From: Oxalobacteraceae bacterium CAVE-383
GTDB lineage: Bacteria > Pseudomonadota > Gammaproteobacteria > Burkholderiales > Burkholderiaceae_D
NCBI GenBank assembly: GCA_004134995.1
Contig: REGP01000001.1
Coordinates: 434,001 to 498,000 of the forward strand
Direction of reading: 5' to 3'
DNA: 64,000 nucleotides
Below are positions 26,258 through 34,462 of the stretch, one piece after another. The position numbers were made by a program, and so were the translations under genes. Numbering within the stretch: the stretch's first letter is position 1; every line of letters begins with the position of its first letter. The notes below the pieces were generated by a model, which was given only the letters and a program-made list of their open reading frames with translations, was not told the DNA's origin and made no database searches.

Positions 26258-27480
26258 CGCTTGCCCCGCCACTCCATCGCATAATACGGCAGCACCAGCG
26301 CCGGCAGCGCGAAGCCGATCCAGGCGGTCAGCGTCCAGCCGCCGTGGGCATAGCCCCAGCCGGCCAGCGCCGAGCCGAGCGCGCCGCCGACGAAAAAGAT
26401 CGCGATGTACAGCCCGTTGAGCCGGCTGCGCAAGGCCGCGCCCAGAATGAAAATGGCGCGCTGCCCGAGCACCAGGTTGGCCGTTACGCTGAAGTCCAGC
26501 AGGATCGCCGAGAGCACCAGCAATCCCAGCCCGAGACGGGTGCCGGGCGGCGCGCACATCGACAATAAAAACGCCAGCGCCGCAATCGCCATCGCAATAC
26601 CGGTGGCCGGCCGGCTCCAGCCGCGGTCGGCCATGGCGCCGGCGATCGGCGCAGAGATCGCGCCCGCCACGCCGGCCAGCGCAAACAAGGCGATGCCGGT
26701 CTGCGACAAGCCATAGGCCGGGCTGGCCAGCAGCAGCGGCACGGCGGTCCAGAACAGGCTGAAGGCGCCGAACAAGGCTGCGTGATACGCCGCACGCCGG
26801 CGCAGGATCGGCGTATCCATCACCAGATGGCCGAGCGACGCCAGCAGCGCGCCGTAGCTCGATTCATGTTCCGGCTGCCGCGGCGGCAAGGCGCGCCACA
26901 ACACCATTCCCAACACCACCATGATGCCGGCGGCCATGTAGAACACCGCCTGCCACGACCACAGATCCGTGATCAGGCTGGCCACCGGCCGCGCCAGCAT
27001 GATGCCCAGCATCAGGCCGCTCATGGTCTTTCCCACCACGCGTCCGCGCACCGCTTCCGGCGCCAGATGCGCCGCATACGGCACCAGCAACTGCACCGAC
27101 ACCGAACCGATGCCGATCCCGATGCAGGCCAGCAGGAACGGCACGGTATGGCTGACCGAGGCCACCGTCAGCGAAGCGATCATGCCGAGGCCGATGATGC
27201 CGATTGTCAGCTTGCGGTTTTCCAGCAGATCGCCCAGCGGCACCAGCAACAGCAGGCCGGCGCCGTAGCCGAGCTGGGTCAGCGTGGCGATCAGCCCGGC
27301 GGTCTGCGGCGACATGCCGAGTTCCCGGGCGATCGGGCCGATCAAGGGCTGCGAGTAATAGATATTGGCGACGATCAGGCCGACCGAGACGGCCAGCAGG
27401 AAGGTCATGGCGCCGGAAATCGATGCTTCGGATACGGGGACGGAAACTGGCTGCGTGGTTTTGTCGGCGGAGGGATTCAT
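26254..27480 (-). CDS. MFS multidrug/metabolite exporter (DHA1-like)
   Basis: A 408-residue inner-membrane transporter with 12 predicted spans. Visible family features are N-I-Y-Y-S-Q-P-L-I-G-P-I in the first periplasmic loop, G-Y-G-A-G-L-L-L-L-V-P-L-G-D-L-L-E-N-R-K (motif A, loop 2-3), and the G-R-V-V-G-K-T-M-S-G region. The substrate cannot be named. It lies opposite to its neighbours, overlapping the end of the candidate effector tail to tail by 4 nt, so it looks like an independent gene placed inside the effector region. Confidence 0.88.
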   Translation of the reverse strand: MNPSADKTTQPVSVPVSEASISGAMTFLLAVSVGLIVANIYYSQPLIGPIARELGMSPQTAGLIATLTQLGYGAGLLLLVPLGDLLENRKLTIGIIGLGMIASLTVASVSHTVPFLLACIGIGIGSVSVQLLVPYAAHLAPEAVRGRVVGKTMSGLMLGIMLARPVASLITDLWSWQAVFYMAAGIMVVLGMVLWRALPPRQPEHESSYGALLASLGHLVMDTPILRRRAAYHAALFGAFSLFWTAVPLLLASPAYGLSQTGIALFALAGVAGAISAPIAGAMADRGWSRPATGIAMAIAALAFLLSMCAPPGTRLGLGLLVLSAILLDFSVTANLVLGQRAIFILGAALRSRLNGLYIAIFFVGGALGSALAGWGYAHGGWTLTAWIGFALPALVLPYYAMEWRGKR

Positions 27481-27539
27481 GTCGGGAGCGGCGGTTTAAA
27501 TTTCGCTCATTATAGGGATTTATCAATTACCCGGTTTAA

Positions 27540-27558
27540 TTTAGGACCGATCCGATGG
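27540..27558 (+). promoter_or_regulatory. weak copy of the distal T3SS motif upstream of the second candidate effector
   Basis: TTTAGGACCGATCCGATGG resembles the TTTTAGGACATRTCTKATGG element of the invF and spaN promoters (TTTAGGAC, then TC and ATGG at the same offsets). The proximal AGCACA element is not found at the expected distance, so the match may be partial or chance. Confidence 0.35.
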
Positions 27559-27681
27559 AGATATCCCCTTGCGATACCTATGATCAATTTATTGTCTCTG
27601 GCATATTGAGCGCCTGCTGAATTTCACATGCCGCCGCTGATAGGGCGTCGGGTTTTGTAATGTTTTTATGGAGTAATGGAG

Positions 27682-28887
27682 ATGGCTAATCCGATATCAA
27701 ATTTTTCCACGCCGACCTATTTGGGAGGCAGGTCGATATGCGTTTCGCCGGGAACGAATTTGAATCTGAAGGGCGTTCGGTCAGTGATCGATACCGGCCG
27801 GAGAAAACTCCCTGCTTCCGGGACGGGATCCGCCAACGTGAAGTCGAAGAATCCCGGGACAACAATCCCGGCGAATAATTTGACGAATAAATTTTCCGGC
27901 GCCAGTTCTCGCGGGCAGCAAAAAAATGCGCACGCGCCTGAAGCGCGCGTGATTCCGCCGCGTCCAGCGTTCAACACCGTCCCTGCTAAAACATCAGGGA
28001 ACCAAATTAAACGCCCGCCTGCGCGCGGTGTGCCGCAGCTGAAAGCGATGCCGAACCGGAAGCCGATGCAGACGCAGGCGCCGAATTTGAAGCCGACACC
28101 GACGTTGCAGCCGAAGCCGGCGCTCAGGTCTGTCTCGCAACCCGTAAAACCGGTTGAGCACAGGCACCCAAGCGCCACGAGTACGAAACCGGCTGCGGTA
28201 CCGGCGCCATGGTCTGGAGATGCCGTGATCGCACATGCATTCGCCGAGGCGAATCGGCCTCATTTGATGGAACGTTTTTCGGAGCCCAGTGCCGGCGGAT
28301 GGCGAAAAGACATTCGGGGATTTGGCGCCGGAGATTTGGCAGAAGTGCCGGAACATCCCGAATTTTCCGATGAATTTCTCGATAAGATACTCGACAGCCT
28401 GCCCGAAGATCTGGTCGATGAATTGGCCAATTCATCATGCGTATTCGATGGCGACGGCATTGCCGATCTGGCCGACTTTTTGAAGATGGGCGCGACAGCT
28501 TCCGATGTTGTCGATTTCCTGGATATGAATGACGGCGGCGCCGATCTGATGGTTTTTTCCGGGGACCTGATTGATTTCTCCGGACCGGAGATATCTCGCG
28601 ACTACACGCCTGACCTGATCGATTTTTCGGAACCGGGCGACAGCCGCATCGCCAGCCCATTCAATGAAGACGCAATCAGCGATGCCGAATTTGAATTGGA
28701 CGAAATGATGGCGATGGCGAATCCAGAGCTGGTTGGCCGAACGGAAAGAGCGGATGCGCAATTGGCCGCAATTGCCAGAGAAGCGGCACACCTTGGCCGT
28801 CTACTTCAAAATTCTCCTCCAGAGGAGATGTTTCTTGATTCGGAAACGATGCCGGAGATTTCGGAAGCAATGCAGGCAATGCGTTGA
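27682..28887 (+). CDS. candidate T3SS effector with repeated D-L-I-D-F motifs
   Basis: A 401-residue unrecognised protein. Residues 1-190 are Pro/Lys/Asn-rich and disordered-looking. Residues 190-401 are strongly acidic with short repeats: L-A-D-F, V-V-D-F, LMVFS (289-293), LIDFS (296-300) and LIDFS (312-316). ATG 27682 has GGAG 8 nt upstream; ATG 27676 in the same frame is too close to it. The base composition looks more A/T-rich than the inv-spa genes. It is placed in the effector flank; I infer a secreted protein but cannot show it. Confidence 0.6.
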   Translation: MANPISNFSTPTYLGGRSICVSPGTNLNLKGVRSVIDTGRRKLPASGTGSANVKSKNPGTTIPANNLTNKFSGASSRGQQKNAHAPEARVIPPRPAFNTVPAKTSGNQIKRPPARGVPQLKAMPNRKPMQTQAPNLKPTPTLQPKPALRSVSQPVKPVEHRHPSATSTKPAAVPAPWSGDAVIAHAFAEANRPHLMERFSEPSAGGWRKDIRGFGAGDLAEVPEHPEFSDEFLDKILDSLPEDLVDELANSSCVFDGDGIADLADFLKMGATASDVVDFLDMNDGGADLMVFSGDLIDFSGPEISRDYTPDLIDFSEPGDSRIASPFNEDAISDAEFELDEMMAMANPELVGRTERADAQLAAIAREAAHLGRLLQNSPPEEMFLDSETMPEISEAMQAMR

Positions 28888-28977
28888 TGTATCAACGGCA
28901 TTGCATTTAATTAAAATTTCGAGGGCTGTCGTCGGCTAGGCCGGATTGGCTTTCGGTAAACATTTAGGAGTAGGCAT

Positions 28978-31332
28978 ATGGGTGGCGTAATAGTCGGAGG
29001 ATATGTTGGCAGCGTTACCAACCATGCAGTTGGTTCGACTTCGGGAAACGAGACACCGGCGACAGCGATCGGAAAAAAACTGCAGAAGGTAAGTTCTCAG
29101 CCGAACGTGGCGGACAAAACGTCTTCTTCGAGCGGCGTAGGGTCGGATAGTGGCCGCCATGGCACGCCGCTAATATGTGAAACGTCTATTGAAGCATCAG
29201 GCTTTCGCTTCAGACCTTTGTCGCCATCGCCGGCCCCAGCCGCTTCGGCTGCGGAGAATACATCGGAGCATTCCGAGAACACAGCTTCAAACGAGGGATT
29301 TGCAGGCGTTGAAGAGTCAACAGCCCATCAAAAAACGATGGCTGCGGGAAAAAGATTCATTGAACGCCAGATTGCAAAAGCGGCTGCGGCGGTTTCGCCG
29401 CCCAAGCCAACAGCTGCTTCACAGCTTGTTTCACAGCTTGCTTCCCGGATTGCTTCACACGTTGTTTCAGAGGCATTGGCGCAATCGCCGCAATCAATGG
29501 TTCCAGGTGCATCGGCATCGGGAGATGCATCGAGGCATACCGGGAGCGCTGTTCCAAAAGAAGCATCTACAGATGCTGAAGCGTCAACGGCCCCTCAAGA
29601 AGTGATGGCAAAGCGAAATGCAAAAGCGGCTGCGGCACCCTCGGCCAGGAAGGCATTTCTGAAAAAAGGCGATGGACTTAAAAACAGGCCCTTGCGCTCT
29701 TCAAACGCGCAATCGCAGAACCCAAAGCCGGTATCGGCGAAGCCTCTTCAGCGCGAACATCCCGCCGTTGTTCAGAAGGAGTCATCGCGCTTGAGCCCGA
29801 ACCCTCGAAAAAACCTGGCCCCTCCAACCCGGGGTTTATGGCCGGCATCAGCCGTGGAGGCGCCGGTGCCGGAGCCAAAAATATTGCCCCGCAATGAACG
29901 GGCCGCCGGCCTTGTAACACCTAGGACATCGTTCCAGCTTGGGGACGGAACATCTCCGGAACCGGCGACTGCAACGGTAAAACCTCTGGTGTCCTCTGCG
30001 CCAGCTGCATTGACGAATTTCTCAGGCCGTTTGCGCGCAGCAGGAAAATCTTCGAACCCGGCGGCATCCCAGGCGGCTTCGCATGCAAGGCAAAGATCCG
30101 ATCTGCAGCTGCCCTCGGATTGGCAGAATTTTTTGCGTTCTTCAGAAAAGAAGGAGTCTCTGGAGCCTTCGGGCAAAAAACGTCTTGAAAAAGGCGACGG
30201 AGAAAAAAAACGAACGGCGGGAATTAGGGCACTCCATAAAAAGCAGATGAAAATGATAGATTCCGGCCGGGAAAAACAGACCCGTATGGACGACTTGATT
30301 GCTAAAAAAACCGCGGCATTAAGAAGCAAGGCATTGGCAAATCCGAATCCCGAGCTGCAAAAACTCGCTTCCAATCCGCAACGAGACTCCGGTCTGCCGA
30401 GATTGAATGAACTTATGCCTTCCACTGAACCTGTTCAGGCATTTTTCGTTCCGCTCCATACGCCGGCCAACCGCCTTAGAAAAGAGATGGGCTTGCCGGG
30501 AGTGGCGGCAATGCCAACGGCGGCGCCATTTGTTTCGGCAAAAGTACAGTCGAATAATGCAGAGGCTGAGCCGAAGCCTGAAAGCCGGAAGAGCTCCAGT
30601 CCCGACTCGGGTATTGGTGGAGAAATAGAAAGCCAAGGTTTCTCATTTAGAAGAGCGCAATCCAATTTAAAAAGTTCGCCGCAGAGCCCGACCAGTACAG
30701 CATCGCCGTATATACCGGGTGCGGTTTCCGATTCCGGTTCTGATTTGGCAATGAAAGATCGTCCTTCCCCACTTGGGGGCGAGGTATTCCATACCGGGAA
30801 TCGCCGTTTATCGCAGAGTTCGACCGGCACGGCATCCTCGATTGCATCGAATCTGGAAGCCGAATTCAAGGCCGAAGCTGAACCGGGATCCTGGGAGCAG
30901 GTTGGGAAAGAGTTGGGCTTTTTTCGCGAGCGGCCTGTAAAGGTGCAAGCGGGCAAGGCATCCGCCGCGAAAAATCCTGCCGCCGCATCCGGCAAGCCGG
31001 CGCCCGCGGTACGCTGGGTGATCAGCGATGGGCGTTGGCAGAAAGCAAGCGATGTCGCGGAGCTGGCGGCCAAGCAAGCGCAGACAGCGAGTACGGCATC
31101 GAATCGTCCGGCCGCCAATGTTGTGAAAACGTTGACGCCTGTGCCGCAGCCCGTCCAAGAGCGGCATGTGATTTACCGGAGCGATCCGCCTCCGGCAGAG
31201 AAGAAAGCCGTGCGTCCCTTCGCGGAAACGTTTGAAGAAGCGCGTCCGAAGCGGGTCAGCCGCCTGATCGATTTTTGGGAAAATCACGGTGCATTGATCA
31301 CGCCGCTTCCAGCGCCGTCCAAGGATCGATAA
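28978..31332 (+). CDS. large low-complexity candidate effector
   Basis: A 784-residue unrecognised protein, rich in Ser, Ala, Pro, Lys and Glu, with no membrane span. A Lys/Glu-rich probable coiled coil lies near 395-450 (K-K-E-S-L-E-P-S-G-K-K-R-L-E-K-G onward). Two related segments near residues 103-140 and 190-225 share E-x-S-T-A-x-Q and a K-A-A-A-A run. The short motif I-E-x-x-G-F-x-F-R occurs at 71-79 and again at 550-558. AGGAG precedes ATG 28978. Less biased codon use than the apparatus genes suggests separate acquisition. Confidence 0.6.
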   Translation: MGGVIVGGYVGSVTNHAVGSTSGNETPATAIGKKLQKVSSQPNVADKTSSSSGVGSDSGRHGTPLICETSIEASGFRFRPLSPSPAPAASAAENTSEHSENTASNEGFAGVEESTAHQKTMAAGKRFIERQIAKAAAAVSPPKPTAASQLVSQLASRIASHVVSEALAQSPQSMVPGASASGDASRHTGSAVPKEASTDAEASTAPQEVMAKRNAKAAAAPSARKAFLKKGDGLKNRPLRSSNAQSQNPKPVSAKPLQREHPAVVQKESSRLSPNPRKNLAPPTRGLWPASAVEAPVPEPKILPRNERAAGLVTPRTSFQLGDGTSPEPATATVKPLVSSAPAALTNFSGRLRAAGKSSNPAASQAASHARQRSDLQLPSDWQNFLRSSEKKESLEPSGKKRLEKGDGEKKRTAGIRALHKKQMKMIDSGREKQTRMDDLIAKKTAALRSKALANPNPELQKLASNPQRDSGLPRLNELMPSTEPVQAFFVPLHTPANRLRKEMGLPGVAAMPTAAPFVSAKVQSNNAEAEPKPESRKSSSPDSGIGGEIESQGFSFRRAQSNLKSSPQSPTSTASPYIPGAVSDSGSDLAMKDRPSPLGGEVFHTGNRRLSQSSTGTASSIASNLEAEFKAEAEPGSWEQVGKELGFFRERPVKVQAGKASAAKNPAAASGKPAPAVRWVISDGRWQKASDVAELAAKQAQTASTASNRPAANVVKTLTPVPQPVQERHVIYRSDPPPAEKKAVRPFAETFEEARPKRVSRLIDFWENHGALITPLPAPSKDR

Positions 31333-31396
31333 CGCGGCCGGCATTTTGTACTGCATAATCGCGTCTGATTTTCACATTGAATGAAAGTGGCGCGAT

Positions 31397-32287
31397 ATGA
31401 CGGTCATGCATGAGGGTTCGAACGAAGGTTTCCTGCACGCGCCCGATGGCGTCACGCTGTTCTATCGCGAGTGGCCGGCTGTCAACCCGCGCGGCGCGGT
31501 CTTCATCGCGCATGGCCTCGGCGAACACAGCGGGCGCTATGCCGAACTGGCCGGCGTTTTCAATGCGCTGGGCTTATCGGTGCGGGCGCAGGATCATCGC
31601 GGCCATGGCCGTTCCGGCGGCGCGCGCGGCAGCATTGCGCAGGCCGGCGATTTCCTGCGCGATATGAAACAGCTGTTCGATCATTTTGCCCTCGCGCAGC
31701 ACAGCACGCCGTTTCTGTTCGGCCACAGCATGGGCGGGCTGATCGCGGCGCGTTTCGCCACCGGCGGATTTTCTCCAGTGCGTGGCTTGATGCTGTCGTC
31801 GCCGGCGCTGGCGATTTATTTGTCCCGTTTCCAGCGCCTGCTGCTGTCGGTAGGCAGCGCGCTGGCGCCGGGATTGGCCGTGGCGACCGGCTTGCCCTCG
31901 AATCAGCTGTCGCACGATGAGGCGATTCAATCGATCGCCGCCGGCGACGTACTGAATCACCGCAAGGTGGCGCCGCGTGTTGTGCGTTTCATGCTGGATG
32001 CGATCGAACACTGCATGGCCGATGCCCCGGCATTGCGCATGCCGGTGCTGTTGCAATTCGCCGGCGACGATGCGCTGGTCGATCCTGCCGGCAGCGAGGC
32101 TTTTTATGCGCGCCTGCCGCAGATCGATAAAACCCGCCATCGCTATGAGCACGCCTATCATGAGATATTCAACGAGGCGCAGCCCTTGCGCGGGCAGGTG
32201 CAGCAGGATTTGCGGGAATGGATAGAGGCGCGGCTGGAAGCGGAAATGCAGCCAGGCATTCGTAGTACAGAGGTAAAAGCAGGATAA
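31397..32287 (+). CDS. alpha/beta hydrolase, monoacylglycerol lipase type
   Basis: Serine hydrolase of 296 residues resembling monoglyceride lipases/lysophospholipases. The nucleophile elbow is GHSMGG with Ser111. The acid is probably Asp229 (A-L-V-D-P-A-G-S) and the base His255 (H-A-Y-H-E-I-F-N-E). The oxyanion-region H-G-L-G-E-H-S-G-R-Y and D-H-R-G-H-G-R-S-G-G are typical. No signal peptide is evident, so it is probably cytoplasmic. It could be a housekeeping lipase or, given the neighbourhood, a lipid-active virulence factor; the sequence does not decide. Confidence 0.87.
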   Translation: MTVMHEGSNEGFLHAPDGVTLFYREWPAVNPRGAVFIAHGLGEHSGRYAELAGVFNALGLSVRAQDHRGHGRSGGARGSIAQAGDFLRDMKQLFDHFALAQHSTPFLFGHSMGGLIAARFATGGFSPVRGLMLSSPALAIYLSRFQRLLLSVGSALAPGLAVATGLPSNQLSHDEAIQSIAAGDVLNHRKVAPRVVRFMLDAIEHCMADAPALRMPVLLQFAGDDALVDPAGSEAFYARLPQIDKTRHRYEHAYHEIFNEAQPLRGQVQQDLREWIEARLEAEMQPGIRSTEVKAG

Positions 32288-32344
32288 AAGCAGGGGTAAA
32301 AACAGACGTAAAAGCCGGGTAAATAAAAAAACTCTAAACTACTG

Positions 32345-32372
32345 TTGTTTTATACAGTGTTTGTGCTATTCT
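32345..32372 (+). promoter_or_regulatory. putative sigma70 promoter for the small ORF at 32404
   Basis: TTGTTT (32345-32350), a 16-bp spacer, then TATTCT (32367-32372), in an AT-rich stretch ending 31 nt before the ATG. Confidence 0.4.
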
Positions 32373-32403
32373 GCAGTTTCTTTCATACAGCAGGGGAAAT
32401 GCG

Positions 32404-32652
32404 ATGATCAGCACAACACCAAGCACAGCATCATTCAAACACTGGATCCCGGCAGCCGCCGCCCAGGTTCGGGAACCGATTCCCTTCGGCTTTTCGCTGC
32501 GCTTCGGCAGCCGCCAATTGTCGTTCAGCTACGATCCCTATGTGCGCCGTTACGACGTTCGTCCGCTGGTGGAATGCACCGCCGGCGCGCGGCCCGGCCA
32601 TCTGGATATCCTGTTCCTGCGCCGCTGGCTGCTGGTGCTGTCGAAGGCCTGA
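32404..32652 (+). CDS. small unknown protein
   Basis: An 82-residue ORF with AGGGGAAA before the ATG and a plausible promoter upstream. It is basic, with aromatic residues in the middle (F-S-L-R-F-G-S-R-Q-L-S-F-S-Y-D-P-Y) and a hydrophobic C-terminal end (L-F-L-R-R-W-L-L-V-L). I do not recognise the family. The beta-strand-like alternation could be a small regulatory or peripheral membrane protein. Confidence 0.55.
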   Translation: MISTTPSTASFKHWIPAAAAQVREPIPFGFSLRFGSRQLSFSYDPYVRRYDVRPLVECTAGARPGHLDILFLRRWLLVLSKA

Positions 32653-32680
32653 GTTTAAGCCGATGAATTAATCCGGCGAA

Positions 32681-33676
32681 TTAATCCTGCTTTACCTGCA
32701 ACATGATTTTGCCGATGTGCGCGCTGCTTTCCATCAATTGATGTGCAGCCACCGCATCGGCCAGCGGGAATACCTTTGCGATCACCGGTTTGCAATGGCC
32801 TTCCGCCAATACATGCCATAGCGTGGTTTGCAGCGCCTTGGCGATCGCGGCCTTCTCGGCAATCGTGCGCGGCCGCAATGTCGAGCCGGTAAAGGTCAGG
32901 CGCTTGATCATGATCGGCATCGCGTCGATCTGCGTCACGCTTTTCTGCATGAAGGCAATCTGCACCAGCCGGCCTTCCTGCGCCAATAACTGTATGTTTT
33001 TATTGATATAGTCGCCGCCGACCATATCGAGGATAACGTCGACGCCGCGCTTGTCCCGTCCCTTCATATGGGCTTTGACGGCGTCGACGAAATCGCTTTC
33101 GCGGTAGTTGATCGCCAGATCGGCGCCCATCTTTTTGCAGAAGGCGGCTTTTTCGGCGCTGCCGACGGTAACGATCACATCCGCGCCGAATTCCTTGGCC
33201 ATTTGCAATGCAGTCAATCCGATGCCGCTGCTGCCGCCGTGCACCAGCAGCGTTTCGCCCTGTTTCAGGCGGCCGCGTTCAAATACATTGGTCCAGACGG
33301 TGAAATAGTTTTCGGGCAGTGCGGCCGCTTCGAGCAGGCTGAAGCCGTCCGGAATCGGCAGGCAATGGACGGCGGGGCAGGCGCAATGCGTGGCATAGCC
33401 GCCACCCGGCGTCAGCGCGCAAACGCGATTGCCGATCTCCCATTGAGTAACGTCGGGCGCTTTGTCGACGATGATGCCGGCAACTTCCAACCCCAGAATC
33501 TTCGATGCGCCTTCCGGCGGCGGATAGCTGCCTGCGCGCTGCAACACGTCCGGGCGGTTGACGCCGGCGTAGTGCACTTCAATCAGGACTTCGCCGCTGC
33601 GCAGGACCGGCATCTCGGCCTCGGCCAAGTGCATTACAGCGGCATCGCCGCCGTTGCCGTGTTCGATATATTGCAT
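32681..33676 (-). CDS. NAD(P)H quinone oxidoreductase (PIG3-type zinc-less MDR family)
   Basis: A medium-chain reductase of about 331 residues acting on quinones or enones with NADPH. Visible features are Y-A-G-V-N-R-P-D-V-L-Q-R-A-G-S-Y-P-P-P near the N-terminus, the nucleotide-binding V-H-G-G-S-S-G-I-G (about 140-150) and D-V-I-L-D-M-V-G-G-D-Y. The catalytic zinc ligands of alcohol dehydrogenases are absent. ATG 33676 (M-Q-Y-I-E-H-G) fits the family start; an in-frame ATG at 33703 adds nine residues. Unrelated to the T3SS. Confidence 0.9.
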   Translation of the reverse strand: MQYIEHGNGGDAAVMHLAEAEMPVLRSGEVLIEVHYAGVNRPDVLQRAGSYPPPEGASKILGLEVAGIIVDKAPDVTQWEIGNRVCALTPGGGYATHCACPAVHCLPIPDGFSLLEAAALPENYFTVWTNVFERGRLKQGETLLVHGGSSGIGLTALQMAKEFGADVIVTVGSAEKAAFCKKMGADLAINYRESDFVDAVKAHMKGRDKRGVDVILDMVGGDYINKNIQLLAQEGRLVQIAFMQKSVTQIDAMPIMIKRLTFTGSTLRPRTIAEKAAIAKALQTTLWHVLAEGHCKPVIAKVFPLADAVAAHQLMESSAHIGKIMLQVKQD

Positions 33677-33802
33677 GAAATTCTTTTGCGAGTGAACCTG
33701 CACGGCATGTTCTCACAATACCGTCCCGGCTGCGCTCTGCTTTGTTTATCGCGGGCAGACTTTATTTATTGCTATTTATTGCTTTTAGGCAATATTCGGC
33801 GA

Positions 33803-33994
33803 TTACGCCGGCAAGCGTCCGCTGATCAGGATCGAGGTCAGCTCGTGAACCATCCGCTGCTCCTCTTCACTCAGGCTTTTTGCCGGTTCCTGCGGGGCGT
33901 TTTCATCGCTCTGCGAGCGCTCTGCCGCATGTTGCGTGGAGGCATTCAGCTCCGTGAAATTCAAGACGTCGTCGACGATGGTGACTTGGGACAT
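33803..33994 (-). CDS. 63-residue unknown protein, possibly T3SS co-regulated
   Basis: A small acidic soluble protein starting M-S-Q-V-T-I-V-D-D with a Glu/Ser/Ala-rich middle and a helical end (E-E-E-Q-R-M-V-H-E-L-T-S-I-L-I). AGGAG lies 7 nt before the ATG on the minus strand. About 95 nt upstream is a copy of the GGACATGTCT element found before invF. I do not recognise the family. Length and composition would suit a chaperone, a regulator or a small secreted protein. Confidence 0.6.
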   Translation of the reverse strand: MSQVTIVDDVLNFTELNASTQHAAERSQSDENAPQEPAKSLSEEEQRMVHELTSILISGRLPA

Positions 33995-34089
33995 GATCGA
34001 ACTCCTGGTGAGATTGTCAGTAATAAAAAAGGAATTTTTTGCCGATTCCCGATTGGCTTGAAACCGAGAATATGCTGCGTCGCATTAGT

Positions 34090-34113
34090 CCATATATAAG
34101 ACATGTCCTTATT
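34090..34113 (-). promoter_or_regulatory. minus-strand copy of the distal T3SS motif
   Basis: Reads AATAAGGACATGTCTTATAT then ATGG on the minus strand, sharing AGGACATGTCT with the invF block and AGGACAT-TCTTAT with the spaN block. It is near-palindromic (ATAAG-ACATGT-CTTAT). The proximal GTTA/AGCACA half is absent. Confidence 0.45.
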
Positions 34114-34353
34114 TAAATGTAGGACCAGAGGCTAATCTCAGCCGTTCAATCTGCTTTCATTTCGTTGCATATTCGATTATTTGTTATTAATTTGACATCT
34201 TTTGAGGCGGTTGAACCAATTTTCGACAGCAATGTTCGAAACGCTTTGGCGTCTCATAATCCGAAAAATGCTGCGTTGCTCCCAGTAGGAAAGCGCCTAC
34301 GTAGGTTTAATAAGGTGTCCTATGGCAGCGCCTGGGGCGACTCTGTAAATTGT

Positions 34354-34370
34354 GGCTTGTCAGACAAGCC
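34354..34370. promoter_or_regulatory. 17-bp palindrome upstream of glgA, possible operator
   Basis: GGCTTGTC-A-GACAAGCC is a perfect 8-bp inverted repeat around one base, ending 92 nt before the glgA start. No T-tract follows. Size and symmetry suit a dimeric repressor site; the regulator is unknown. Confidence 0.4.
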
Positions 34371-34462
34371 GGACACGATTCAGAGCAATATTTACAGCAA
34401 GATCGTCAGCAAGTTCGCCGGCCAAAACTTCCCTACCCACCACCGCTACCAGGAGAGCCATC

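Larger units (their letters stand above)
33995..34462. other. 468-bp non-coding region between the small gene and glgA
   Basis: Holds the leader of the minus-strand small gene with its motif copy (34090-34113) and, toward glgA, the palindrome at 34354-34370. An open frame from 34165 runs across it into glgA, but it starts at TTG without a ribosome site and I do not consider it a gene. Confidence 0.6.

Noticed and set aside
30580-30640. Phosphodegron-like DSG motif in the large candidate effector
   Set aside because: D-S-G-I-G-G lacks the second serine of the DSGxxS consensus, and such short matches are frequent in Ser-rich disordered sequence.
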